Of a stretch of DNA of 64,000 nucleotides, positions 1 to 10,818 are shown piece by piece. The notes under the pieces were generated by a model. That model was not told where the DNA came from. It made no database searches and worked only from the letters and a program-made list of their open reading frames with translations. The DNA is from Rhizodiscina lignyota (lineage: Eukaryota > Ascomycota > Dothideomycetes > Aulographales > Rhizodiscinaceae). The position numbers were made by a program, and so were the translations under genes. Every line of letters starts with the position of its first letter. Positions within the stretch are counted from its first letter, which is position 1. Where the stretch lies: NCBI GenBank assembly GCA_010015805.1, contig ML978129.1:1426001-1490000 (forward strand), written 5' to 3'.

Positions 1-1415
1 GACTTGTCATATCATGCTCCTTGAGATCGTCATGCTATTGCAATGGAGCACACTTGTGAGCAGCAGCAATGAACCGAAAGAGTCATTTGAGACTGCATCA
101 CCACAACAGCAGGAAAGCAATCCTCGCCAATCCTTTGTCCACTCCAGGCTCGCACGCAACTGAACCCCTGCTCCCACGTTTTTGCTGGCATGCCTCGATG
201 CTTGACCGCATGCGCAGGTTTCTTGAAGGAGTTGTGATCGTCGGAGGAGGGGTGGACTTGAGGGAAATTCATCGACCTCTTTCTTCATTAATGCACCTCT
301 GACTTGATGCCTTTTCTTTTATTTCCTTCTACTGCTTTGCGTGTTATTGCCACTGCTTTGAGTGGACTCGGCAGATTGTAAACTAAAGCTTTCGAATTGG
401 CAATTAATGTATACGTACAATAACCCTTTCAAGCAGTGCGATGCTTTTCCGATCGTAACTCCGGTACCTATGCTATCGCTTAGCCCAGCCTTCCAACATG
501 CATGCAGATGGACAGCCACCAACACTCTCGACCTTCACCATGCATAACTTGAATCCTCCCTAGTTAGAGATACATGAGGAGCACGTCAAATGGAACTCTC
601 ATTATCGCAATCGCACCGCAGAGCTCCGTCGGCTGAAAGCCATTGGTCAGTATGCTTGTAGTGGTCAGCGTTTCTAACAGATCTACAGCAGAGCGTCCCG
701 GGCTTCGAAACAAGCTCAATGATTACTTTCATACAGAGAGACCCGAAACATTGGATTGGACGGTCATCAATCCAATTCGTTTCGAAGGAGGCTCCTATCG
801 CAGTGCAGCCTCTTGCGCGAATAATTTTCTTCCATAAGCTCGTATTCGCTATACCAGACAACGCCCTCCACCGCAGTCGCACGCTCTCCTCCCGCTCGGA
901 GTGAGGCCCGATGTCCAGGTCGCAAATTGACTCCTTTGAAAAGTCCCGATGTACCCCTCACCACGCGCGATCGTCGTCTTATCCTCGAGATTGGTACAAA
1001 CTACACGCGAAGCCGTTAGTCACGGCGTGTCAGATCAGCGCTTGTCAGCGATTGCATGTGGAGATGGGCGTGGAGCTGGCACGGAGATGGTGCGCCAGAC
1101 GTTCCTTTGAGTAATTGAGTAAGCGTGAGATTTGGTTTAGCGTGCATTTGGTGGAACGTGGGCCTGAGGAGCCCTTTCGCCTTGGCCCTACAAAAGGCCT
1201 GGACCTCCCCCGTTGAATCTCGTCCGGTCGCTCTCGACTCTCCTCGTCTCACCGTACCCGCCTCAGGCTGACTTCTGTGCCGTTCTAACTCGCCGAGCGC
1301 CCTCTGTCCTACCGTACACCCTTTCTGCGGTTATTTTGCGTTCCTGGAGCCTTTCTGGACGCTCCAGAGTCCAATTGCCCAGCTTCCGCATAGTCTGGAG
1401 GTACCGAGGCTCAAG
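1..1415. other. intergenic, no supported gene
   Basis: I see no reading frame with convincing protein character on either strand. The open stretches here are short, overlap one another in several frames and have no recognisable domain. The last 200 bases or so are pyrimidine-rich and lead into the F-box gene, so they probably hold its promoter and 5' leader. Confidence 0.5.
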
Positions 1416-2933
1416 ATGCTCCGCCTACTCGACCTCCCTAACGAGGTCTTGGATATCACCTTTGGAAACCTTCGCCAACCCGAACTCTACAGCCTCTGCC
1501 TTGTGTGCCGAAGGACCTACGCGAGCGCAAAACCACACCTATACCGAGATGTCTCCATTACCGATCGCAAAGACTTCGCCGGCACCGGGACCCTGAACAA
1601 ACTTCGGTCCTTCTTGCTCACGATATGGAGGAACCCAAAGCTCGCCGAGTCTGTCACATCGCTGAAGATGCTCGATGCGCCGAATCGAACGAGTCCGAAG
1701 TTGCGCACTGAGGCCGATTGGCAGGCCCTGAAGCCATATACCCCTTTCCCAGCGCCTGGGGATGAACACGATCGGATAGTGTGTGAAGACTTGGTGGCCC
1801 TCAACGACAATGAGCTAGTTAAACACGTCGATTTTGTGAAGGACCCTCGCGGCGCTGAGTTCATGAGGACGCACTTGTCGGCGAACAGCCGATGCGGCTT
1901 GCTCGGACTGATCCTCAATCGTCTCAATTCGCGTGTGACCACATTGCGGATAGACATTGAGAGGAATACTGCTGGCTCGAAGATGGATCCCCCAATCAAC
2001 CCAACCACAGGGTGCACCCAAGACTTCGTCAATGCCAAGGACGTTACCGTGCGTGGCCACCAGGCGTTCACCCGCAACCTCGTTCCTATTGTCCAGGGCG
2101 ACGGCTATGCGTGGATGCCCGCGTTGCAGTCTCTTATCTTCGACAATCTCGTCATAAACGACCTCAGCCTGAAGCGTGGCGAAAAATACGCCGGCTTGGA
2201 GCATTTGACCATCACAAACTGCACGCTCGACTTTGACTTCTCAAACATCCTCACACCAAATCTACGTTCTCTTGCGATCGAGAACTGCACATACTCTCGA
2301 TCTGAGGTCCGCAATGGTCCCCTAGTCCAAGATTGGCCTTGCAAGGAATCGATCGAGTCTCTCACCATCACCGAGTCCGACATCCACGCCTCTGGTACTT
2401 TTGCAGGTTTCACCAATCTGAAGTATCTATCTATTGATACTGTACCATGGCTCGCAACAACCATCAACATGGACCGCGTTAGGAACCTCGAAACACTGCT
2501 GCCAGAAGGCCTGATCGGCTTGCACCTTGGCAACTGCTTCATGGATGAGTTCCCGCCAAGCGTACGAGTGTGCAAAGTCGTCGAGGAGCAGATGCTGGCC
2601 CTGCTCGCCTCCCGCAACGACGGGTCCCACCCGGACCTCGAATTCGTTGAAATCTCCGTGAACGGCCGTCACGACGGCCGCAGACATACGCCGCCGAAGC
2701 GTCAGATGAAGCTGAGGGAGAAGTTGCAGAAGGCCTTCCGCGACGCTGGGCCGATTGAAAACTCGAATGGTCAATTAGTGGAGATCTTCTTCACTATGCT
2801 GTGCTCATGTGTATGGGACTGCAAGCACGTCGAGCTCGTGACGGGCATTTCGGCGGAACAGATGCAAGCTTCGTGCTGGCTCGCACAGGAGCCGACGTTC
2901 AAGAGAGCTGGAGTTGCAGTTCCGGCTGCGTAA
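1416..2933 (+). CDS. F-box/leucine-rich-repeat-like protein
   Basis: This is a single uninterrupted frame of 505 codons. The first 45 residues (LLDLPNEVLDITFGNL, then CLVCRRTYASAKPHLYRDV) have the pattern of a fungal F-box: LP.E.L..I, a conserved CR, and HLYR. The rest contains leucine-rich segments such as LEHLTITNC and LRSLAIENC that look like irregular LRR units. F-box proteins bind Skp1 and recruit substrates to SCF ubiquitin ligases, so a role as substrate adaptor is inferred from the family. The substrate is unknown. The start ATG sits directly before the F-box, and no in-frame ATG nearby upstream would add conserved sequence. Such genes are numerous and fast-evolving in fungi. Confidence 0.8.
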   Translation: MLRLLDLPNEVLDITFGNLRQPELYSLCLVCRRTYASAKPHLYRDVSITDRKDFAGTGTLNKLRSFLLTIWRNPKLAESVTSLKMLDAPNRTSPKLRTEADWQALKPYTPFPAPGDEHDRIVCEDLVALNDNELVKHVDFVKDPRGAEFMRTHLSANSRCGLLGLILNRLNSRVTTLRIDIERNTAGSKMDPPINPTTGCTQDFVNAKDVTVRGHQAFTRNLVPIVQGDGYAWMPALQSLIFDNLVINDLSLKRGEKYAGLEHLTITNCTLDFDFSNILTPNLRSLAIENCTYSRSEVRNGPLVQDWPCKESIESLTITESDIHASGTFAGFTNLKYLSIDTVPWLATTINMDRVRNLETLLPEGLIGLHLGNCFMDEFPPSVRVCKVVEEQMLALLASRNDGSHPDLEFVEISVNGRHDGRRHTPPKRQMKLREKLQKAFRDAGPIENSNGQLVEIFFTMLCSCVWDCKHVELVTGISAEQMQASCWLAQEPTFKRAGVAVPAA

Positions 2934-3403
2934 GTATAAAATGTTGTTTGGATATGTATCTGGGTCTGGGTATTGGTATGGATCTGGATCTGGGTTGGTT
3001 GGATGTAGATATTAGTGTATTGTATCTACGGAAAATACAAAAAGATATCAAATGTCCATGGTACGCTTGCTCCTGAAAATGCTGATGGCAAATCTCTCCA
3101 TTGTCGCTGCCAATAGGGGCATCCATCTCCAATAACGCCGTTTGTCTCCTCGCTATGTGTGCCGCACACTCCTCTGCCGAATCCGTCTCTGTCTGTCTTG
3201 CTTTGAAATGCAGACGCCCCCAACTTCGGTATCGCTTTTGATACCGCCCAAGTATCACGCCACTGGCCAGAGCTTTCATGGCGATATTTGGTCGGGCGCA
3301 ATTAATATCGCATGTCCCTCCAAAGAAGGGCAATGATCCGGCCTTCGCTTACTGCCCTCATCCAGCCAGTGTATTATCCTAACCCATTCCCCATCCTCAT
3401 GCG
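2934..3403. other. convergent intergenic spacer
   Basis: This spacer lies between two convergent genes. The first 100 bases after the F-box stop contain an imperfect GGATCTGG/GGTATTGG simple-repeat stretch (about 2950-3010). Nothing else is recognisable. It presumably carries both 3' ends. Confidence 0.5.
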
Positions 3404-3880
3404 TCAGAAATCCGTGACGCGTCCGTTGTAGCTCCAATCCCCGTCCTTTCCCCACCTCAACGGCTCGTTCTTCGGCCCACCTACTTCCCCGGTCTTTGGA
3501 TTGACGTCGCCTTCGAACTCGGGTGCAGCGCCGCGGCGCACATTCGGGTGCAGTTCCTCGCCGTCGCCTCGCGCTGCTATCTTGGCTTTCAGCTCCTCCA
3601 GCGTCACGCTTGTGCCTCCTCCGCCTTCGGTTTCGTCGATTTTCTCGGGGTCTCGCTCAGCCGATGAGCTTGAATCAGAGGAGGGAGAGCGAGGCACAGC
3701 AAAGGCTCCAGCAGACTGAGAGTCTCGCAGCAGCTGCTCGAAGCGTTCTTGCTCCTCTTTCGGCAACCTCGGTGGTGATGGTTGCTGTGAGAAGGACGAC
3801 GGCTGGCGAAGCGACGTGGTGAAGGCACGGTGGACTGCCGGGTTGCGGATCGGTGCGCGGATGTGTCGCATTGATGCCAT
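3404..3880 (-). CDS. SDHAF4 (SDH8): succinate dehydrogenase assembly factor 4, mitochondrial
   Basis: From the ATG at 3880 this encodes 158 residues. The C-terminus carries the hallmark of the SDHAF4/DUF1674 family: NPKTGEVGGPKNEPLRWG, then GDWSYNGRVTDF at the very end. The N-terminus is rich in Arg, Ser and Ala (MRHIRAPIRNPAVHRAFTTS) and fits a mitochondrial targeting peptide; the middle is a low-complexity Ser/Glu linker. The family binds flavinated Sdh1 in the matrix and protects it before assembly into complex II. In-frame ATGs exist upstream at 3907 and 4057. I chose 3880 because the presequence then starts properly; 3907 is also possible. Homologues are about 100-160 residues, so the length fits. 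Confidence 0.88.
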   Translation of the reverse strand: MASMRHIRAPIRNPAVHRAFTTSLRQPSSFSQQPSPPRLPKEEQERFEQLLRDSQSAGAFAVPRSPSSDSSSSAERDPEKIDETEGGGGTSVTLEELKAKIAARGDGEELHPNVRRGAAPEFEGDVNPKTGEVGGPKNEPLRWGKDGDWSYNGRVTDF

Positions 3881-4269
3881 TGCTGCAATCTTCAATTGAC
3901 TGTTCATGAGCTGAACTGCATGAGCCTTGAAAAGTTTCCGACTCAAAAGCGCGCCAAGAAGAGTATATATGCGCCGAACGCGCGGGTGCAGGTGGCGGAC
4001 CTCGCGCATTCCCGGGCTGGCCCATCGGCATCTCCCGGTGGCATGGGAATTTTTCAATCTGCCATTCAGATCTTCGATCGGGCTCAGATTGCGAGTTCCA
4101 ATGGACTGGATTGTGCATGTATGCCGGAGAAATTTTCCATTTACTTAGTCACAGAGCCTGATAGTGCCTCGCCGCCTCGTCACACGACCAATTTGCGCCC
4201 ATACGGAGTATATTCCGTGACATCACCTGGACTCCCGAGGTACGTCCTATCACCGCACTCAAACAAGCG

Positions 4270-7200
4270 TTAAATGGACACGAAGAAGCTCTTCTCCCCT
4301 TCCCTCGGCAGGACCAGACTCCTCTTAATAATCGGATCCGCACAGCTCACTCTGATCCTTTCCACAGTTGCTGGGCTTTGGAGCTTCAGCACCTCTGTCT
4401 CACCAAACTGCTTCCTCGCCGCCTTCAGTGCATCTCTGATGGCGAAGAAGACAGCACTGCCCATGAACAGCGGCGGCTCCCCAACTCCTCGACTGCGCTG
4501 AATGGTCCGCAGATTCTCCCAGTTCACGTCCTTCAGCAAGCTGACGTTAAACTCCTGTGGGATGTCTCTGAAGCCAGGGATCTTGTAGGCACCAGGGCCA
4601 CGGGTGAAGATTTGTCCAGATGCACGATGCCACAGCATCTCTTCGGTAGTGAAGAGGCCCTGGCCCTGGATGAATGCCCCCTCGATCTGGCCGTAGTCAA
4701 TTGCCGGGTTGATGCTTCGTCCCACATCCATTTTGATGTCCGCGCGGAGGCACGTCCAGTCGCCAGTCAGCGTGTCGATCTCAACTTCTGCGGCGGTAAC
4801 GCCTTGCGTGAAGTAGTAGAACATCTGCCCTGTATTTGGACCCCAGACGTATCCGATGTCGGGGGTCTTGTAGAAGCCATTGGCGCTAAGGTTTACGCGA
4901 TCGAAGTATGCGGCGTGTGCGATCTCTTTCATAGTAGCGTCAGGACCGAGTTTCTCGCGGTATGGTTGAAGACGCTCGTTTAGCTGTGCACAAGCATTCC
5001 AAATGGCGTAGCCGTTCAAGTCACTGGATGCAGATGCAGCAGTGGATGAGGCATTGGCAACAGTATTAGTTGCCGTCTCGCTGATGAAGACGTTCTCGGG
5101 CGGTACCTTGAGCGCCTCGGCCGCGATCATGATCATCTTCGTGTGTAAACCTTGGCCCATCTCTGTGCCACCATGGGCCAGCAACACGGAGCCATCGTGG
5201 TAGATGTGTACCAAAGCGCCAGCTTGATTGAGGAAGAGTGCTGTGAACGAGATACCAAATTTCGTAGGTATCAACGCGAGACCCCTCTTATTCCATTTGT
5301 GCGTCTTGTTGAAGTCCTCAATTTCAGCCCTACGGCGAGCATACTCCGACTCTTCTTGCACTTGCTTGTACATGAGTGGTACATACCAGTCCTTGAGCTC
5401 CTGGTTGAAATGCGTCTGCTCATTCGACTTATACATGTTGATCTGACGTAGCTTCTCCACGGGCATGCCCAGGTGGTCTGCAATCTCTTCCATGAAGGTT
5501 TCACAGATGAACATCCCCTGCGGGCCACCGAACCCCCGGAATGCAGTGTTGGAAACAGTATTCGTCTTTGCCAGGCGGCCACGGACAAATATATTGGGGA
5601 ACTTGTAGCACCCATCCACATGGCTTAGTGCTCGATCTACGACGGCGGCGCTGAGATCTTGACTCCAGCCAGCATTGTTGAACACATCGGCATCAAGTGC
5701 TTGCAGCTTGCCATCCTTGTTCACGCCGACCTTCCAATAGGCAAGGAATGGATGCCGTTGGCCGGAGGTCAAGATATCCTCGTCTCGATTCAGCATGCAC
5801 CGGACTGGTCTTCTGTGCTTGTGTGCGGCAGTCGCACAAATACCTGCGAGCTGGACCGATCTTGTTTCCTTGCCACCAAAGCCGCCCCCTAGACGTTTAA
5901 CTCGGCAGACGACTTTGTTGGCATCTACGCCTGTGAGCTTGGCGAGGTAGGCTTGTCTATCACATTGTTAACATTTATTCGTCTCGCGAGCTCGAACGAC
6001 TTACGTTTCGCTAGCGTTCTGAGTGCTGGAGAATATCTCAAGCTCTCCATCTTCAGGTTTCGGCACAATCACACAGGCCATCGTCTCTAGATAGAAGTGC
6101 TCTTGCCCGCCCATCCTTGCCGTACCGGTGAAGACATGATCGGAGTTCTTGAAACCTGCTTCCACATCACCCTTCTGGATGTATCTGTAATGATCAAAAT
6201 AACTCTCTTTCTCGATAGCTTCCTCGATCGTAAAAATAGCAGGAAGATCTTCGTATTCGATCTTCACTGCTCTGGCACCGGCCTCGGCGTGCTTCGCGGT
6301 GTCTGCGAGAATGATCCCAATCGGCTGGCCAGCTGTGAATACTTCATCGACAGCAAAGAAAACCTCATCACAGTTCGGTGCGCCCCACCAATTCGCCTTT
6401 GGGTCCTGCACGTCTTCATGGGAGACGAAGTCAAAAACGCCAGGTAGTTCCAAAGCCGGGGAAGCATTGACGCTGATAAGCTTGGCATGTGCCTTTGTGG
6501 ATAGCACCAAACAACCGTACAGCTCGTTTTGCTGGTGAGGAATATCGTCGGTGTATTGTGCTTCTCCAGTACACTGCTTCATAGCAGAGACGTGCTCCTT
6601 CTCTTTGCCGAGAATCTTCTGCTCGTACGCAACGCTGGACTTGTGGTCTTTCTTTCCAAAAGATATCACACGCTCGATTTCGCCCACAGCTTCTCGGTCG
6701 ATCTGCTCTTCCTCTACAGCAATCTGCGAAAGCACCTCATGATAGAATTTATAAAAGAACCCCAGAGCTAGGCTCTTCCTGTAGGTTGCCATTCCACCTG
6801 GCACGCCGAATCGTAGGTCGAAGTCTTGCTCCAAGGCATTCATAACGCCTTCCAGAGTCTGTGGATCAGTGAACTTCTTTCCAACGAGATACTCGTTTGC
6901 TTTCTTTGCCGCAATTGTGGTAGGAGCCATGCCACCATAGATCAGATCCGCAGCATCTACAGTGTGCGCTTCGCTAAGCTTTACCCGTAGCGCAGCATTT
7001 ACGATGGCGATATCGTCGTCCTTCCGTTTAGCTTGCTTGTAGGCACGAATGTACTCTCCTCTGTCCTTCGCCACTGGAATACGGATGGATGCGATGATTG
7101 CATCTGGCGGCAATGAGGTCACACGGTAGGCCTTGAAGAAAGAGGACATTGGGAGTTCGGTCGTGCCTTCTAAGCTCTTGGCTATGATCACCGCGTTGGA

Positions 7201-8403
7201 GGCGACAAAGACCGGATTCAGGTCAGATATAGGTGAGGCCGTGGCGAGATTGCCGGCTGGCGTACCGACATTCCGAATCTGCCGTCCAGCGAAGTATCGA
7301 ATTTGCTTCAGGATTGCTGCAAAAGGCTGCCCTCGTGCCTCGCCATAGTGCTCGATCGCTTCCTTGGCAATACACTCAAGGTCAGTCAGGACAACATTGC
7401 CACCGATCTCGAGATACTCATCATCGAGTGAGTACTGTCTCAATTCAGCAATGTCACCGACAAATACAGAAGATGCGTAATTCATTGCTTTGAACTTCGT
7501 CTCGATTTGAGTCTCTGTGCTCCCGCCGATAACTTTGGCAGAAGGGTAGTAGTGCTTGATCTGCAGGAGTTGTTGCAGAGTGGCGGGCCTGAACCATTTC
7601 TTTCTCTTGGTTCCAAAGACAAGTGGCTTAAAGTCATGCTTTCGAAGCGCAGGTGGGAAGATGAGTTCGGTGTCAGGCTTGTATTCAATGAATCCAGGAG
7701 GGGTGAAACGCTTGATCGGTTGGTCATTAGCATCTCCGTCGGTACCACTCTTGCAGCAGGCACCTCCGTTCACGCCATCTGTTCCGTTCTCCATGCAGCA
7801 TCCGCTTCCGCCATTCGAGGTCGCTTTGCCACAAGTCTTCTCAATGCTGAATGTCTGTGCCGCATCGAGAATTGGTCGGTAGCCAGTGCAGCGGCATAGA
7901 TTGCCATCAAAAGCTTCCTCAATTTCGTGTGTAGTAGGGTCAGTGTTGTTGCGAAGAAGTGCATACAAGCTCATGACGATGCCCGGTGTGCAGAATCCGC
8001 ACTGACTGCCATTGCTCTTTGCGATCCTCTCCTGTGTTGGGTGAGGCTTCTTGACATTGCCAATGCCCTCGACAGTGATGACATGCTTCCCATCCACGCT
8101 GACTAGCGGTGCTAGGCAAGCATTCACCGACGCATGGTATATGCTTTTCGTGGTTGGATTGTATTGCGATACCACCACTGTACAGGCACCACAGCCTCCT
8201 TCAGCACATCCAAGCTTTGTCCCCGTCAACCCAATTCCTCTCAAGTATTCGAGTAAAGTGACTTCGGGATCGGCATTGTCAAGTGTAACTTTCGTGCCAT
8301 TGAGGTAGAATCGGAGAGTATCGTCGTAATCGAGGGTGAGGTTTTCCAGGGATTGTCTGAGGTCTTTCGACACGGCTGGTTCATCAACTACACCAGGTGC
8401 CAT
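4270..8403 (-). CDS. hxA: xanthine dehydrogenase (purine catabolism)
   Basis: Two exons, 6005-8403 and 4270-5956, are split by a 48-nt intron (GTAAGT..ATAG) and give 1361 residues, the usual family length. The N-terminus has both [2Fe-2S] sets (GCAEGGCGACTV, then CGFCTPG and CRCTGYRP). A FAD domain follows (RQIRNVGTPAGNLATASP), then the molybdopterin part with GGGFGGKETR spanning just after the splice, AFRGFGGPQG, and RGVGEPP holding the active-site Glu. The splice restores a conserved NASETQAYLAKL reading. The enzyme oxidises hypoxanthine to xanthine and urate with NAD+ in the cytosol. A Cys-rich linker (CC..CC) sits between the iron-sulfur and FAD domains. I am confident of function; only the exact start is inferred. 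Confidence 0.96.
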
Positions 8404-9114
8404 CTTGAAATCGTTCGAAGCCTGTGGGTACTTTGAACACGACTCGAGATTAGTAGTACCTCATTGGACAGCGGTCTGGTTCGACGCCACCCTGGCTTAA
8501 ACAGGACTTAACAGAATTGCGAGAATTGGAATTAAGATATATGAAATGGAATGAGACAGTAGAAGGTATACAAACTACTTTCGCTTCGATTTAGAAGAAG
8601 CGCGAGAAGATTACAGGGTCAGCATGGTTCTAATATGTCTGTTATCGCGGGGTGAGAGCCGTCTTCGCGATTCGCCTGACTCCGATGCCAAGAGATCGAG
8701 ATCCACTAGCTCTTTTAGGATAAGATATCAATTTAGGGCAGGCTCTTCAGTATCCTTGTGTCGATCTTTGACATATGAGATCACCCTCATTTGTTCTTCA
8801 CGCTCTCCGTACATACTTACTACAGACAGGCGCTCTATGATGATGAAGCACTACAGAGAGATGCCTACCCGTACAAATTAGCGACTTCGTCGTTCAGAGG
8901 GAAGACAGCTAGTTCATCTTTCTAATTGCTGACTTTCCGGCAGCGGTATGTAAGCAGGATGAACTGTAAAAACTCATGCTATTGTTCTCCAATTTGGTTT
9001 GATGTTATGCATAAGTTGAGGGATCATCCTCTGCCATTGACACTCCACCAGGTCGCATTGTCAAGCCGAAACATACGCTCTCTTCTTCTCTAACCTATCA
9101 ATAACATTTTCCTT
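8404..9114. other. intergenic, upstream of XDH
   Basis: About 700 bases lie between the start of the XDH gene and the stop of the serine hydrolase, both on the minus strand. No coding frame is convincing. The part nearest 8404 should hold the XDH promoter; I did not find a diagnostic regulator site that I would defend. Confidence 0.45.
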
Positions 9115-10308
9115 TTAATTCTGACTCGGTTCTTTCACGGCTTTGTATATCAATCTTGCAGAGACCTCGCGCAACAATGGCGACCCAGCCATCGTTGTAC
9201 CGCTGATTATATTAATGAAGCCTATGACAATCATGTCGTTGACTGGATCAATCCAAAACCAGGTTCCATATAGGCCACCCCAGAAGTAACTTTCAAGCGG
9301 CTGTCCTGTTTTCAACGCTGGATCTTGAACGATAGCATAACCTAATCCGAAGCCGAGCCCATCAAGCTTATGGCGACCGAGCATCATACTTGTGCCTGGT
9401 TCGAGGACATTGGAGTGCATCATCTCGACCGTGCTTGCTTTCAGGTAGTGCTTGCCTTCGAATTCACCGCCGTTGAGAATCATCTGCGAGAACCGCCAGT
9501 AGTCTTTGACTGTGGAGAGCATGAGACCGCCTCCAGCCCCAAGGAATTTAGGCCTCGAGGTATTGTACGTGCCTGGGAGATCGATGGTAACGAGTTTGCC
9601 GTTGTCGTCGGGCTTGTGGTTGTTTACGAGTCGGTCCACCTTTGACGGAGGCAGTACAAATCCGGAATCGACCATGCCCAATGGCGCGAATATACGCTCC
9701 TCGAGAAATACATCCACGAACTGACCGGTAAGCTTCTGCATGATATAGCCCTGGATGTCAACGCTTGGTCCGTACCGCCAGCCTTTGCCGGGCTGAAAGA
9801 ACAAAGGCTGCTGGGCCAGGAAGTCAATCATATCCTGCAGATCACCATCCCGCAGATCGGGGTATTCTTGTCTTCCACCGAAGCCTGCAGAATGGCTCAT
9901 GAGCTGTCTCATCGTCATCGGTGATGCTTGTGGGACAAGTTCGCCGTCGTCCTGCTTGACCTTGAGGCCTTCGAACTCTGGGATGAACTTGGACACTGGA
10001 TCTTCGAGTGCCCACTTGCCCTCTTCCCAGAGCATCATCATTGCCGCGGCAGTAATCGGTTTGGTCATGGATGCGATGCGGAAGATGCTGTCAGTCTTTA
10101 CTGGAACTGGCGGTGTCTTTGAAACGTCGAGCACACCGTAGGCATCGCAATTTACGATCTCGCCATGCCGAGCGATCAGAGTGACGATATTTGCCTGCTT
10201 ACCCTCATCTACCACCGCATGCATTCGGGCATTGAATTCTGCAAGGCCCTCTTTGGTGATGCCCTGGATTGTGTCGGTATTCGTTCCAGTAGGACCATTG
10301 GCCGACAT
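9115..10308 (-). CDS. beta-lactamase-fold serine hydrolase (EstB/LovD-like)
   Basis: A single exon of 397 codons. Residues 77-85 read FRIASMTKP: the SxxK motif (Ser80, Lys83) of class C beta-lactamases and related esterases or transesterases, directly after the family's typical DSIFRIAS segment. GWRYGPSVD around residues 177-185 supplies the expected second-motif Tyr179. GLGFGLGY and SYFWGGLYGTWFWIDP near the C-terminus are also family features. Fungal members include simple esterases and LovD-type acyltransferases that act on polyketide acyl groups. There is no signal peptide, so it is probably cytosolic. It lies about 18 kb from the PKS genes and is divergent from a HET gene, so a link to polyketide metabolism is not supported by position. 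Confidence 0.85.
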   Translation of the reverse strand: MSANGPTGTNTDTIQGITKEGLAEFNARMHAVVDEGKQANIVTLIARHGEIVNCDAYGVLDVSKTPPVPVKTDSIFRIASMTKPITAAAMMMLWEEGKWALEDPVSKFIPEFEGLKVKQDDGELVPQASPMTMRQLMSHSAGFGGRQEYPDLRDGDLQDMIDFLAQQPLFFQPGKGWRYGPSVDIQGYIMQKLTGQFVDVFLEERIFAPLGMVDSGFVLPPSKVDRLVNNHKPDDNGKLVTIDLPGTYNTSRPKFLGAGGGLMLSTVKDYWRFSQMILNGGEFEGKHYLKASTVEMMHSNVLEPGTSMMLGRHKLDGLGFGLGYAIVQDPALKTGQPLESYFWGGLYGTWFWIDPVNDMIVIGFINIISGTTMAGSPLLREVSARLIYKAVKEPSQN

Positions 10309-10818
10309 ATTGACCCAATTTGTCTTGCTTGTCTTCTAAAAATGTGTACTTGGCTAGAGAAGAATACCGATCAGTTTTTAACTTCGGCTGGTGGAGAGAA
10401 ATGCTGTTGAAGTTGGCAGCCTGGAGAGGTTTCCGTCTAAATTTAGCCAAATAATCGGCGGTCTTCGACTTTGGACACCAGGAGCGCTGGCGCATCCTCA
10501 GAGCCTTAAGAAGTCTAGCGATGAGAGATATTCAGCTAACCGCATATAGAAATTGAATAGGAGAAACTGCTTTTGAGAAAAAATCTACTCGAAGGGTATT
10601 ATGACAAGCAAAAGCGTTTTAATGAAGAGAATGTGGGCGTCAAAACAATCCGGTCAGCAAAGTGTCCAATCATACGAAGGTAAATGAAGAGGCGCATATG
10701 CCCCACCACGACACCGGTCGCAGGCTAATATGAATCGTGCGCTTCATTATAATATGCCGTTTCTTCTGCTTCGAATGGTTCCGCCCCTTCGCCCAACATA
10801 ACCGTTGTAGACTGTGTC
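10309..10818. promoter_or_regulatory. divergent promoter: serine hydrolase / HET gene
   Basis: About 510 bases separate the two divergent start codons at 10308 (minus) and 10819 (plus). The region is AT-rich with no coding character. It must contain both promoters; I see no clear palindrome or named factor site. Confidence 0.5.

Noticed and set aside
3881-4057. N-terminal extension of SDHAF4 to the ATG at 4057
   Set aside because: The extra 59 residues would bury the mitochondrial presequence behind unrelated sequence; an ATG at 3880 gives a normal family length.
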